In this document: positions 23,747-32,450 of the stretch, one piece after another
How the letters are laid out: every line of letters starts with the position of its first letter
How positions within the stretch are numbered: position 1 is the stretch's first letter
NCBI GenBank assembly: GCA_938004375.1
Contig: CALKWH010000116.1
Location: 1 to 36,490 of the forward strand
DNA: 36,490 bases
Direction: 5' to 3'
Source of the DNA: an uncultured Pseudomonadota bacterium
GTDB lineage: Bacteria; Myxococcota_A; Polyangia; HGW-17
Made by a program: the position numbers and the translations under genes
Notes under the pieces: generated by a model
What the model was told of the DNA's origin: nothing
The model's input: only the letters and a program-made list of their open reading frames with translations
Databases searched by the model: none

Positions 23747-23937
23747 GCAGCAGTCTCTCGACTATCAATGTAGCGACGAATTTGAATCCCATCGAATTCG
23801 ATGGGATTAGAAAAACGGTCGGGTTGAAGATCCGTCAGGGACTATCAGCCCCGGAACGCCTGCTCAAGCTCAACGTAATAGCCATCACCCAGATACACAC
23901 CCTGTTGATGGACACCAACGTGAAACGGTTGAAATGA
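23743..23937 (+). CDS. Small ORF between dinD fragment and hsdS
   Basis: A 64-residue frame linked by ATGA overlaps to the truncated dinD before it and to hsdS after it, so it is probably translated. The segment APERLLKLNVIAITQIHTLLMD looks like the C-terminal helix of a phage antirepressor or DinD-like protein, suggesting a remnant left when the middle of a dinD-like gene was deleted. A genuine small coupling peptide cannot be excluded. No function is assigned. Confidence 0.4.
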   Translation: MSSSLSTINVATNLNPIEFDGIRKTVGLKIRQGLSAPERLLKLNVIAITQIHTLLMDTNVKRLK

Positions 23938-25268
23938 TGAGCAGTAAGACGAAAACCACAGACCCGAAGGACGTCGGCAAGCCCTCGCTGGTGCCGAAGC
24001 TGCGGTTCCCTGAGTTTCGGGAGGCTGGGGGGTGGGAGGAAACGCTACTTGACGCAATAGCTGGTCCAGTGACAGAACGAGCCATTCAGGTTGAAGAAGA
24101 TGATGTCCTGAGCCTGTCCGCTGAACACGGCATCGTGCTTCAGAGCGAGTTTTTCGGAAAGAAGGTGGCTGGCGAAAACTCTGAGCGATACCTAAAAATC
24201 GCTCGGAATGATTTTGTGTATAACGACAGAACTACGAAAGCTTCGATCTTCGGAACCATTAAACGGCTTTCAAAGCACTCGGGTGGTATTGTGTCGCCAA
24301 TTTACAAGTGCTTTCGCTTCCAAGACGAAGAAAACTCGGAGTATTGGGAGTGGTATTTTGAGTCAGGCATTCACAACAAAGCGATTGCTGGTTTAGTGAA
24401 TGAAGGAGCCAGAGCGGGGCGCTTCAATATTTCGATCACGCAGTTTCTATCGATTAGTGTGTTGAGGCCATCCCCTGCCGAGCAGAAGAAAATCTCCGAG
24501 TGCTTGAGTTCGGTGGATGAGATGATTGCGGCGCAAGCGCGGAAAGTGAACGCGCTCAAGACCCAAAAAAAAGGGCTGATGCACCAGCTTTTCCCTCGCG
24601 AAGGCGAAACCCAACCCCGCCTCCGCTTCCCCGAGTTCCGGAATGCCGGTGATTGGGAGAAATCGGCACTATCAAGTTTCATCCTCTCACTGGATGCAGG
24701 TGTCAGCGTGAACTCCGGAGATAGGCCAGCTAACAAGACTGAGTCTGGTGTCTTGAAAACGAGCGCCGTCACCAAAGGGCAATTTGACCCCGAGGAAAAC
24801 AAAGTGGTTTTTACTAAGAATGAGATATCCCGGCTAAAAGAACCAGTCACCGGCGGTACCATTATCATGTGCCGCAAGAATACGCCAGCCCTGGTAGGTG
24901 CCAACGCCTATATTGAGTTGAGTCACGAGAATCTCTTTCTTCCAGACCTGCTCTGGGCAGCCAAACCAAGAGAAGGAGTATCGATGCGATTCTTGGCTTT
25001 CATATTGGGTTCCGACAAAGCTCGAACTGCCCTTTCCAAGTTGGCCAAAGGAAGTTCAGCATCGATGAGCAACATTACAAAATCAGAAGTTCTGGAATTC
25101 TCGGTGATGGCTCCCACTCTCCCAGAACAACAACACATTGTCGACTGCCTCACCAGCCTCGATGCCCTGATTGCCGCAGAAACCCACAAGCTCGAAGCCC
25201 TCAAGACCCACAAGAAAGTGCTGATGCAGCAACTTTTCCCATCTCCTGAGGAGGTCACAGAATTATGA
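23934..25268 (+). CDS. Type I restriction specificity subunit (HsdS)
   Basis: A 444-residue specificity subunit with two target-recognition domains. Each half begins with a near-identical LRFPEFR-x-AG-x-WE segment (about residues 22 and 228) and ends in a conserved helix of the form AEQKKISECLSSVDEMIAA...LMHQLFP (about 180-220) or PEQQHIVDCLTSLDALIAA...LMQQLFP (about 395-435). The two TRDs differ, as expected for a bipartite asymmetric target. ATG 23934 shares an ATGA with the upstream frame; ATG 23937 is an equally good start. It overlaps dinD by 4 bp. The target sequence cannot be deduced here. Confidence 0.93.
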   Translation: MMSSKTKTTDPKDVGKPSLVPKLRFPEFREAGGWEETLLDAIAGPVTERAIQVEEDDVLSLSAEHGIVLQSEFFGKKVAGENSERYLKIARNDFVYNDRTTKASIFGTIKRLSKHSGGIVSPIYKCFRFQDEENSEYWEWYFESGIHNKAIAGLVNEGARAGRFNISITQFLSISVLRPSPAEQKKISECLSSVDEMIAAQARKVNALKTQKKGLMHQLFPREGETQPRLRFPEFRNAGDWEKSALSSFILSLDAGVSVNSGDRPANKTESGVLKTSAVTKGQFDPEENKVVFTKNEISRLKEPVTGGTIIMCRKNTPALVGANAYIELSHENLFLPDLLWAAKPREGVSMRFLAFILGSDKARTALSKLAKGSSASMSNITKSEVLEFSVMAPTLPEQQHIVDCLTSLDALIAAETHKLEALKTHKKVLMQQLFPSPEEVTEL

Positions 25269-26134
25269 ACAAGGATTTTATTGTCCAGATGCAAAGCCAG
25301 TTCGATGAACTAGCCAAACCCCATCCGGACGAACCCTCGGTGGAATTCTGGTTCGCCCGGGAATTACAGGAACCCCTTGGCTACGCCCGCTGGGAGAACT
25401 TTCTGACCGCCATCGAACGTGCCATAGAGTCCTGTCGGACAACGGGTTACGAGCCAGACCACCATTTTCGTGGTGTCACGAAAATGGTCCCCCTCGGCAG
25501 CGGGGCAACACGTGCGGTCGAAGACTTCATGCTCACCCGCTATGCCTGCTACCTGATCGCCCAGAACGGCGACCCGCGCAAAGAGCCGATAGCCTTCGCT
25601 CAGAGCTACTTCGCGATGCAGACCCGCAAGCAGGAGTTGATAGAAGAGCGAATGAAGCTCATGGGCCGTCTGGAAGCCCGTGAGAAACTGCGCGCCTCCG
25701 AAAAAGCGCTGTCTGATATCATCTTCGAGCGCGGTGTGGATGACGCAGGCTTCGGCCGTATCCGTTCGAAAGGGGATGCCGCCCTTTTTGGCGGATATGC
25801 CACGCAGGCTATGAAGGAGAAGTATGGCATCACCCATACCCGGCCGCTGGCAGACTTTTTGCCCACACTGACAATTGCCGCCAAGAATCTGGCGACTGAA
25901 ATGACCAATCACAATGTGCAACAGGCCGATCTGCGCGGAGAAACCGCCATAACAACAGAGCATGTGCAAAACAACACCAGCGTGCGTCAGATGCTTGACC
26001 AGCGCGGCATCAAACCTGAGGCTCTGCCGCCCGAAGAAGATATCAAGAAGTTGGAGCGCCGTGTAAAAACCGACGAAAAGAAGCTGGAGAAACAGGCCGG
26101 TCGTCTGCCGAAACCTCCATCAGAAGGTGAATAA
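25265..26134 (+). CDS. DinD-family protein
   Basis: A 289-residue protein of the DinD (DNA-damage-inducible protein D) type, close to the usual length. It has the N-terminal FWFARELQEPLGYARWENF block, DHHFRGVTKMVPLGSGA, VEDFMLTRYACYLIAQNGDPRKEPIAFAQSYFA, and a C-terminal region ending in a charged coiled coil (DIKKLERRVKTDEKKLEKQ). In E. coli DinD inhibits RecA activity. Relatives often sit inside type I restriction operons, as here, where the gene overlaps hsdS by an ATGA. A role in limiting self-damage by the restriction system is inference. It is the intact copy of the gene whose fragment lies at 23504. Confidence 0.88.
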   Translation: MNKDFIVQMQSQFDELAKPHPDEPSVEFWFARELQEPLGYARWENFLTAIERAIESCRTTGYEPDHHFRGVTKMVPLGSGATRAVEDFMLTRYACYLIAQNGDPRKEPIAFAQSYFAMQTRKQELIEERMKLMGRLEAREKLRASEKALSDIIFERGVDDAGFGRIRSKGDAALFGGYATQAMKEKYGITHTRPLADFLPTLTIAAKNLATEMTNHNVQQADLRGETAITTEHVQNNTSVRQMLDQRGIKPEALPPEEDIKKLERRVKTDEKKLEKQAGRLPKPPSEGE

Positions 26135-26135
26135 T

Positions 26136-26233
26136 ATGACCGCCTCCAAGACGAAAAGCTCGAAGCCCTCAAACTGCACAAGCGCGGGCTGATGCAGCAA
26201 CTTTTCCCATCCCCGGAGGAGGTGGAGGCATGA
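26136..26233 (+). pseudogene. Remnant of a second hsdS gene
   Basis: About 98 bp between dinD and the RAYT gene. In the frame ending at the TGA of 26231 it reads as an HsdS C-terminus (EKLEALKLHKRGLMQQLFPSP), homologous but not identical to the end of the intact hsdS. The bases from ATG 26136 instead resemble the hsdS start (MTASKTKSS) in another frame. The two ends seem to have been joined by an internal deletion. Confidence 0.65.
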
Positions 26234-26250
26234 GAGCAACATCTGGGAAC

Positions 26251-26331
26251 GCCGACGTCCCCGTCGGCAGCGGAAGGAATGGGAACAGGTGCGTCCCCAG
26301 GGGAAGGGAAAATGCCAACGTGGACGTTGGC
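26251..26331. repeat. Upstream REP hairpins
   Basis: GCCGACG-TCCC-CGTCGGC (26251-26268) and GCCAACG-TGGA-CGTTGGC (26314-26331) are hairpins with 7-bp arms of the same family as the six tandem copies downstream of the RAYT core. A decayed third copy follows near 26345. Confidence 0.75.
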
Positions 26332-26765
26332 GTCCCCAGGGTCGTTGGCGCTCCAAGCGTTATTGGCGCACCCGGGGAGTGGTATTCACGCGGCTACCTG
26401 CCGCATCGGGACCGCCCGCACTTGATTCAGTCGGTGACCTACCGTGTGCACATCCTTGTGGAGCCGTTCACGGACCTCGCAACCATTATCCAGGGGTGGA
26501 AGTCCTTCACCGCACGATGGATACTTTTGCAAAACCAACGGTTGGAACTTCGTATCCCCGAGGGAAACCACTTGTGGATGAGGGAATACTGGGACCGTTT
26601 CATCCGGGACGCAGAGCACTATTATAAGACAGTGGATTACATCCATGAGAATCCGGTCAAAGCCGGGCTTTGCCAGCGCGCGGAAGATTGGCTGTGGTCA
26701 AGTTGCAGGTTGGCGACTACGCCCGAGAATGCTGACGTCGTGGTCTCGTCGTCAATGAAGAAAGC

Positions 26766-26948
26766 CATGCCAACGGGGACGTTGGCGCTCCCAGAAAGCC
26801 ATGCCAACGGGGACGTTGGCGCTCCCAGCCATGCCAACGGGGACGTTGGTGCTCCCAATCATGCCAACGGGGACGTTGGCGCTCCCAGACATGCCAACGG
26901 GGACGTTGGTGCTCCCAGCCATGCCAACGGGGACGTTGGCGCTCCCAG
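26766..26948. repeat. Six tandem REP hairpins
   Basis: Six copies of GCCAACG-GGGA-CGTTGG followed by C/T-GCTCCCA, starting at 26769, 26803, 26833, 26863, 26893 and 26923. The spacing is 34 bp and then exactly 30 bp four times. Because 30 is a multiple of three, the array stays open and is translated as repeated H-A-N-G-D-V-G-A-P. Hairpin plus RAYT core marks it as a REP/REPtron cluster. Confidence 0.85.
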
Positions 26949-26963
26949 GAATTACCCAACGAC

Positions 26964-27974
26964 ATGAGCGACCTCATTCTCTACACCACCGACGACGGGC
27001 GCAGCCAAATCAAGTTGCGAGCGAAAAATCACACCGTCTGGCTGACCCAGAAGGAGATGTCCCAACTCTTGGATGTGAGCACCGACAACGTGGGGTTGCA
27101 TCTGAAGAATATCTTCGAGGACGGGGAATTGAGCCGAGAGGCGACTACCGAGGAATCCTCGGTAGTTCAAATCGAAGGCGGGCGCGAGGTTCGGCGCCCG
27201 GTCACGCTCTACAACCTCGACGCCATCCTAGCTGTGGGCTATCGGGTGCGATCGCCGCGCGGGGTGCAGTTCCGCCGCTGGGCTTCCACCGTCCTCAAGG
27301 AATACCTCGTGAAGGGCTTCTCCATGGACGACGAGCGGCTGAAGAATCCGGATGGTCGCCCGGATTTCTTCGACGAAATGCTGGCGCGGATCCGCGACAT
27401 CCGCGCTTCGGAAAAACGCTTTTATCAGAAGGTGCGCGATCTCTTTGCCCTTTGCGTCGACTATGACAAGACCGACGCAGCCACCCAGACGTTCTTTGCC
27501 ACCGTGCAGAACCAGCTACTTTATGCCGTAACCCAGAAGACGGCTGCCGAGCTCATCATGGCGCGGGCCAATCCCGCAGATGCGCATTTTGGGCTGTCCA
27601 CCTGGAAAGGCGACAAGGTGCGCAAGACGGATATCGTCGTGGCCAAGAACTATCTGACCGAGGACGAGCTGGACACCCTGAACCGGCTGGTGGTCATCTT
27701 CCTCGAAACCGCCGAACTGCGCGCCAAAAACAAGCAGGAAACGCGGATGCATTTTTGGAAGCAGAATGTGGATCAGATCATCACCTCCAATGGTTTTTCG
27801 CTGCTCACCCACGCCGGTTCCATCAGTCATGAACAGATGGAAGCTCGCACGAGTGAACTGTACCTCCAGTTCGACCAACAGCGCAAAACGCAGGAGGCGC
27901 TGGAAGCCGACAGGCAGGACGAGGTAGACCTCAAAGAACTCGAAACGAAAATCAAAGGACGCCCCCTCCCATGA
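26964..27974 (+). CDS. RhuM-family protein
   Basis: A 336-residue member of the RhuM (virulence RhuM/Fic-neighbour) family: VWLTQKEMSQLLDVSTDNVGLHLKNIFEDGEL is the N-terminal DNA-binding-like block, followed by YNLDAILAVGYRVRSPRGVQFRRWAS and LKEYLVKGF, then a long helical C-terminal region with KGDKVRKTDIVVAKNYLTEDELDTLNRLVVIFLETAE. Family members recur inside type I restriction operons and on genomic islands; their activity is poorly defined. The gene overlaps hsdM by 4 bp (ATGA) and starts at the end of the REP array, so the repeats may affect its translation. Full length, no visible damage. Confidence 0.88.
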   Translation: MSDLILYTTDDGRSQIKLRAKNHTVWLTQKEMSQLLDVSTDNVGLHLKNIFEDGELSREATTEESSVVQIEGGREVRRPVTLYNLDAILAVGYRVRSPRGVQFRRWASTVLKEYLVKGFSMDDERLKNPDGRPDFFDEMLARIRDIRASEKRFYQKVRDLFALCVDYDKTDAATQTFFATVQNQLLYAVTQKTAAELIMARANPADAHFGLSTWKGDKVRKTDIVVAKNYLTEDELDTLNRLVVIFLETAELRAKNKQETRMHFWKQNVDQIITSNGFSLLTHAGSISHEQMEARTSELYLQFDQQRKTQEALEADRQDEVDLKELETKIKGRPLP

Positions 27975-29584
27975 CCGATACCCACCAGAAGCAACTGGGC
28001 AACACCCTTTGGAAGATCGCCGACGATCTGCGCGGGGCGATGAACGCGGACGATTTCCGCGACTACATGCTGTCGTTCCTTTTCCTGCGCTACCTCTCCG
28101 ACAACTACGAGAAAGCGGCCAAGAAGGAACTGGGCAAGGACTACCCCGCTGCGGGCGCGGACAGCCGCAAGGTGCCGCTGGCGCTCTGGTATGCTCAGAA
28201 CCCGGACGATACTGCCGAGTTCGAAAAGCAGATGCGGCGCAAGGTACATTACGTCATCAAGCCCGAACACCTGTGGAGCAGCATCGCCAACCTGGCCCGC
28301 ACGCAGCACGGGGAGCTGCTGCAGACGTTGCAAGCCGGATTCAAATACATCGAAGAAGAATCCTTCGAGAGCACCTTCCAAGGATTGTTCTCCGAGATCA
28401 ACCTCGGCTCCGACAAACTGGGCCGGACCTACACCGACCGCAACGCCAAGCTCTGTACCGTCATCCAGAAGATTGCCGACGGGCTGAACGAGTTCTCGAC
28501 CGACATCGACGCGCTGGGCGATGCCTATGAATACTTAATTGGCCAGTTCGCTGCCGGGTCCGGCAAGAAAGCCGGTGAGTTCTACACCCCGCAGCAGATT
28601 TCCGACATTCTCTCGGCCATCGTCACGCTGGACAGCCAGGAACCGAAGACCGGGACGAAGAAGCGACTCGAAAGAGTGCTGGACTTCGCTTGCGGCTCCG
28701 GCTCCCTGCTGCTCAACGTGCGCAAGCGGATGAATCAGGCTGGGGGCACCATTGGTAAAATCTTCGGCCAGGAGAAGAACATCACGACCTACAACCTGGC
28801 GCGCATGAACATGCTGCTGCACGGGGTAAAAGATTCCGAGTTCGAAATCTACCACGGCGACACCCTGACCAACGATTGGGACATTCTGCGCGAGCTAAAC
28901 CCCGCCAAGAAACCCAGCTTCGATGCCATCGTCGCTAATCCGCCCTTCAGTTACCGGTGGGATCCGACCGACGCCATGGGCGACGACGTGCGCTTCAAGA
29001 ATCATGGCTTGGCCCCCAAATCCGCCGCAGACTTCGCCTTTCTCCTGCATGGCTTCCACTTCTTGAAAGACGAAGGCGTGATGGCCATCATCCTGCCCCA
29101 CGGCGTGCTCTTCCGGGGCGGCGCCGAGGAGCGTATTCGCACCAAGTTGCTCCAAGACGGACACATCGACACGGTGATCGGCTTGCCGGCGAATCTTTTC
29201 TACTCCACCGGCATCCCCGTCTGCATCCTCGTCCTCAAGAAGTGCAAGAAGCCCGACGACGTGCTCTTCATCAACGCCGCCGAGCACTTCGAAAAGGGCA
29301 AACGGCAGAACCAGCTCAAGCCCGAGCACATTGCCAAAATCATCGAAACCTACCAGAACCGCACGGTTGAACCCCGCTACTCCCGCCGGGTGGAGATGAG
29401 CGAAATCCAGAAGAACGCCTTCAATCTGAACATCTCCCGCTACATCAGCACGGCCGTGGGCGAGGAGGAGATCGACCTGCAAGCCGTTCACGGGGAGCTC
29501 GTCACCCTGGAAAAAGAAATCGCGACGGCACGGGACAAACACAATGCGTTTCTCCAAGAACTTGGCTTGCCGCCCTTGCCGTGA
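27971..29584 (+). CDS. Type I restriction-modification methyltransferase (HsdM)
   Basis: A 537-residue N6-adenine methyltransferase. The helical N-terminal domain begins QKQLGNTLWKIADDLRGAMNADDFRDYMLSFLFLRYLS, as is standard for HsdM. SAM-binding motif I is DFACGSGSLLL (about residue 237-247), and the catalytic motif IV is NPPFS (about residue 323). FYTPQQISDIL precedes motif I as usual. It methylates the site chosen by HsdS and forms the core of the restriction complex with HsdR. Its place at the far end of the locus, separated from hsdS by dinD, the RAYT remnant and rhuM, is unusual compared with hsdM-hsdS adjacency. No frameshift was seen. Confidence 0.95.
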   Translation: MTDTHQKQLGNTLWKIADDLRGAMNADDFRDYMLSFLFLRYLSDNYEKAAKKELGKDYPAAGADSRKVPLALWYAQNPDDTAEFEKQMRRKVHYVIKPEHLWSSIANLARTQHGELLQTLQAGFKYIEEESFESTFQGLFSEINLGSDKLGRTYTDRNAKLCTVIQKIADGLNEFSTDIDALGDAYEYLIGQFAAGSGKKAGEFYTPQQISDILSAIVTLDSQEPKTGTKKRLERVLDFACGSGSLLLNVRKRMNQAGGTIGKIFGQEKNITTYNLARMNMLLHGVKDSEFEIYHGDTLTNDWDILRELNPAKKPSFDAIVANPPFSYRWDPTDAMGDDVRFKNHGLAPKSAADFAFLLHGFHFLKDEGVMAIILPHGVLFRGGAEERIRTKLLQDGHIDTVIGLPANLFYSTGIPVCILVLKKCKKPDDVLFINAAEHFEKGKRQNQLKPEHIAKIIETYQNRTVEPRYSRRVEMSEIQKNAFNLNISRYISTAVGEEEIDLQAVHGELVTLEKEIATARDKHNAFLQELGLPPLP

Positions 29585-29693
29585 GCTTGAAGAAGACCAT
29601 ACCAGCGGCAGATTCATGACGCCTGGGTCATCAATCCAACGGCTTCGTCAGGTGTTTTTTGGAATCCAGGTGGAAGAGGCTTGACGCGAGGGA

Positions 29694-32081
29694 CTAGAAA
29701 ATCTGGTCATAAAACGCATTACTGAGAAAAATGTAATTCATCGGGGCATCACAATAATCATCTGCATTTGTACTCAACAATGGGTTTATCGGAACATGTT
29801 TGTCCCCGTCCCTATCATTCCGGTCGATGTGATAACTACAGTTCCCCTGTGGCTGATTGTACGGGTCGGAATCGTCGCAATCTTTTCCGCGATCACAATT
29901 CTGGCCGAAACCATCTTGGTCGTTGTCAACGCACTGGAGTCCCAGTGAAGTCCAGACGTTCGCATTGGAGTCATTCACGTCAACTCCCATGGGACAAGAG
30001 GTCGTGTTGCCGAATCTGCCATCGCCATCCTGGTCGTAACAACTGTTCAATACGCCGTTGACATACACTTGACAGTAAGAATGGCTCCCAGGGTTGGAAA
30101 GAGAGTCATTATCATTGCAGTCTTGCCCATAATCACAGTTTACGCCGTACCCATCTCCATCGAGATCGGTGCAATACTGGCAGCCAGTAGGGGTCCAATT
30201 GAATTTATGCCTTCCGTCCTCCGCCATGAAAGCCGCGACAAATGACTTGTCCGAACTCTCCGAACCGATTGCTTGCAATACGTTCGTTGAAGACCGAAAG
30301 AAATTGCTTCCAGTGAGGCTGAGGCTGGTCAGGTATTTTCCGAAGTTGTTCGAGTAGGAAATAAACGACAGAATCACCTGATCATAATTTGTATTGCTGT
30401 AGACGGTTTTCTTTTCCATGACGATGTAATTCGGATAGACGTTCTCGCCTTGGTAGGCGTGTGTCACCGGATTCACTCGGAGATTACTTTTGTCCACCAC
30501 GGCCAATTGAGCTGAATATACGAATCGATTATTTGGCAAGCCCAAATCGTAGGGGGGGATATTGCCGGCAGTATGCAACGGTAGGAGTTCATTGGTGTTG
30601 GTTACCAATTCACCTTGTCGACCGAGAGTGGATTCCCCCAAGTATCCCATTGCATAAAACCAACCCAGGGATTCTTTGAACGGGTTCACCGCTTCCAAAT
30701 CTTTGTAGGTTGCATACTGAATACGACACCCAAAACCAGGGTCGAGTTTGGAACCTTGCACGGGAGTACAATCCCACTCCTGCGGATTTTTCGAAATGGT
30801 CACACTCTTTTGGTCTGTATTTAAAGTAACCGAATAACTGACGCGCTTGTCGAACTCGGCGTTCACAGCGCCGTCAACAAACCGATGAATGCTCGCCGAA
30901 ACGACCCAACGGTTTTCACTATTGATCCAGACCATCTCGGGTTTGGCGAAGAACGAACCATCGAGCAATTCCAGATCCGTTTGATCGATGGTGCCTTTGG
31001 ATATGATCATTCCACTTGGTCTGACCAAAGCCCAATTCAATTCTTTTCCTTTTTCCGTGAAGCACTCCCGGCCGTGTTCAAAATCATATGAGTATTCCTG
31101 ATGAAGATCTCCAACATAGACGAGAAGACTCATATAATTATCGTCGCATTTGATGGGAGTATTGGGGGCTGATTTGTGATAATAACAATTGTTCACCCAG
31201 GTGTATCCGTTGCGAGCTTCGGCGGAACTGATATAGGGCGCTTTCTTCGGCCACACGGGTTCCATCGCTGGATATTTTCCAACCAATCCACGACAGGTAT
31301 TGGAGTTGATGTGACAGGTCTGCCCATACTGGCAATCTTGTGAACTTGTGCAGGGAGTCAAATCCGTAGGATCGATGAAATCCAAAACGGAAATATTGCT
31401 GGCGGAGGGAGTCGGCGCGGGAGTCGTGGGCAAATTCGCTCGCAAAAACTTGATGATGGGAAATTTCTTCGGGTACAAGTCGTGCAAGGTGCCATCGCAT
31501 AAATATGGAGAAATATCATCATAAATAATGCCATTCTGCGTATTTCTTTGCAATAGATTGGCGGCATTTGAAACCACGATGTTGCCATGCTGTGGAATGC
31601 TCGCTATCAAACCCAGGGATCCATCGGTGGAATCGCGGCCCGCAGGGAATCGTCCGCCTTTATTGATCCAAAATACGTCGTAATCGGGAGGCAAATTGGG
31701 ATGGACATACATATAGACATTGTATGGCGCTGCAATTGTATCGGTGCGGTTTGCGTCAATGAACGCGTAACCTAATCGCGGATAGGGAGTATTATAATAT
31801 TTTAATTTCGTCACCATTAGATACCAATCATCCGGAATTTGTTCGGAACTGTTTCGGATTCCCAGGTACTGTATCGCTCCGGAACGAGTGAAATTTGAAA
31901 AATGAAAAGTATCTTTTGAGACGGTGTAACCGGTCGGAAGAATCACTCTTTTGTTAAATAATTGAAAGTTCACAAAAGAGGTAACGTCGTTTTCCATCAT
32001 GGTCTCATCCCCGCAACTGGCAGGGATGAGAAGGAAAAAGACTCCGATCCAAAAATACGACGGTTTCAGCAGTTTTCTCAT
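29694..32081 (-). CDS. Large lipoprotein with MopE-like Asp-rich repeats
   Basis: A 795-residue secreted protein, AT-rich compared with everything around it. The start at 32081 has AAAGGAG upstream and opens a lipoprotein signal ending P-A-S-C. The central part (about residues 30-580) has beta-rich segments such as GSFFAKPEMVWINSENRWVVSASIHRF, suggestive of a propeller or lectin-like fold but not assigned, and includes a short Cys-rich element CTSSQDCQYGQTC. The C-terminal 130 residues contain three D-x-DGDG-x-G-x-x-C-D-x-G-x-D-C-x-D-x-D repeats, like the MopE metal-binding motif, likely to bind calcium. Upstream in-frame starts reach into unrelated GC-rich DNA and are not credible. It is probably a surface protein; its function is unknown. 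Confidence 0.75.
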   Translation of the reverse strand: MRKLLKPSYFWIGVFFLLIPASCGDETMMENDVTSFVNFQLFNKRVILPTGYTVSKDTFHFSNFTRSGAIQYLGIRNSSEQIPDDWYLMVTKLKYYNTPYPRLGYAFIDANRTDTIAAPYNVYMYVHPNLPPDYDVFWINKGGRFPAGRDSTDGSLGLIASIPQHGNIVVSNAANLLQRNTQNGIIYDDISPYLCDGTLHDLYPKKFPIIKFLRANLPTTPAPTPSASNISVLDFIDPTDLTPCTSSQDCQYGQTCHINSNTCRGLVGKYPAMEPVWPKKAPYISSAEARNGYTWVNNCYYHKSAPNTPIKCDDNYMSLLVYVGDLHQEYSYDFEHGRECFTEKGKELNWALVRPSGMIISKGTIDQTDLELLDGSFFAKPEMVWINSENRWVVSASIHRFVDGAVNAEFDKRVSYSVTLNTDQKSVTISKNPQEWDCTPVQGSKLDPGFGCRIQYATYKDLEAVNPFKESLGWFYAMGYLGESTLGRQGELVTNTNELLPLHTAGNIPPYDLGLPNNRFVYSAQLAVVDKSNLRVNPVTHAYQGENVYPNYIVMEKKTVYSNTNYDQVILSFISYSNNFGKYLTSLSLTGSNFFRSSTNVLQAIGSESSDKSFVAAFMAEDGRHKFNWTPTGCQYCTDLDGDGYGVNCDYGQDCNDNDSLSNPGSHSYCQVYVNGVLNSCYDQDGDGRFGNTTSCPMGVDVNDSNANVWTSLGLQCVDNDQDGFGQNCDRGKDCDDSDPYNQPQGNCSYHIDRNDRDGDKHVPINPLLSTNADDYCDAPMNYIFLSNAFYDQIF

Positions 32082-32450
32082 GTAGACTCCTTTCTTGTCG
32101 GTTTTCATTTTTTCGACATGAAAAAATGACGCCCTCGATCCGATAGGCGAGAAGCATGGCATCTTCAGAAATTGGAGATTCAAAATATTTTTTGCCTCCG
32201 GTGGACATTTCTGCCTAAATGCATAATTGAAGTCAAGTAAAATACATAAGTTTTTGAAGAGTGAAAATCGCGCATCAATAGACGTACATCGAATTATTGG
32301 GTTGGAAGCTTGGTAATCTTCTTGGATCAGAGGGAAGAAAAAAGTTGGCCGGATTGCGGTACAACGGTGTCTGCAGTCCGGGCCGGGAGCGGAACATCGA
32401 TGCGCGAGAATCGAGATTGACCGTTCGCGGGCGGTGGGTACACTGGCGGC
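32082..32450. other. Divergent intergenic region with a GC boundary
   Basis: No gene seen. The lipoprotein-side part (to about 32340) is AT-rich and would hold that gene's promoter; the remainder is as GC-rich as the WYL gene. The switch near 32345 probably marks an edge of transferred DNA. No direct repeat or tRNA end was recognised at the junction. Confidence 0.5.

Larger units (their letters stand above)
26230..26967 (+). pseudogene. REP-associated tyrosine transposase (RAYT), internally deleted
   Basis: The conserved RAYT core runs from about 26378 to 26710: WYSRGYLPHRDRPHLIQSVTYR at the start, then ILVEPF, GWKSFTARW, LWMREYWDRFIRDAEHY, YIHENPVKAGL and DWLWSSCR. Intact members have roughly 80 more residues between the V-T-Y/F-R and H-V/I-L-V-E-P blocks, ending in the metal-binding MPNHVH (HUH) motif. 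Here the two blocks are fused in frame, leaving only VH of the motif, so single-strand cleavage should be lost. The N-terminal 45 and C-terminal 65 residues of the open frame are just translated REP repeats. The frame overlaps the hsdS remnant and rhuM by ATGA junctions, so it may survive as a translated spacer in the operon. Confidence 0.8.

Noticed and set aside
26766..26948. CRISPR array
   Set aside because: The units are palindromic, 30 bp apart with no unique spacers, and adjoin a RAYT core; no cas gene is present. They are REP elements.
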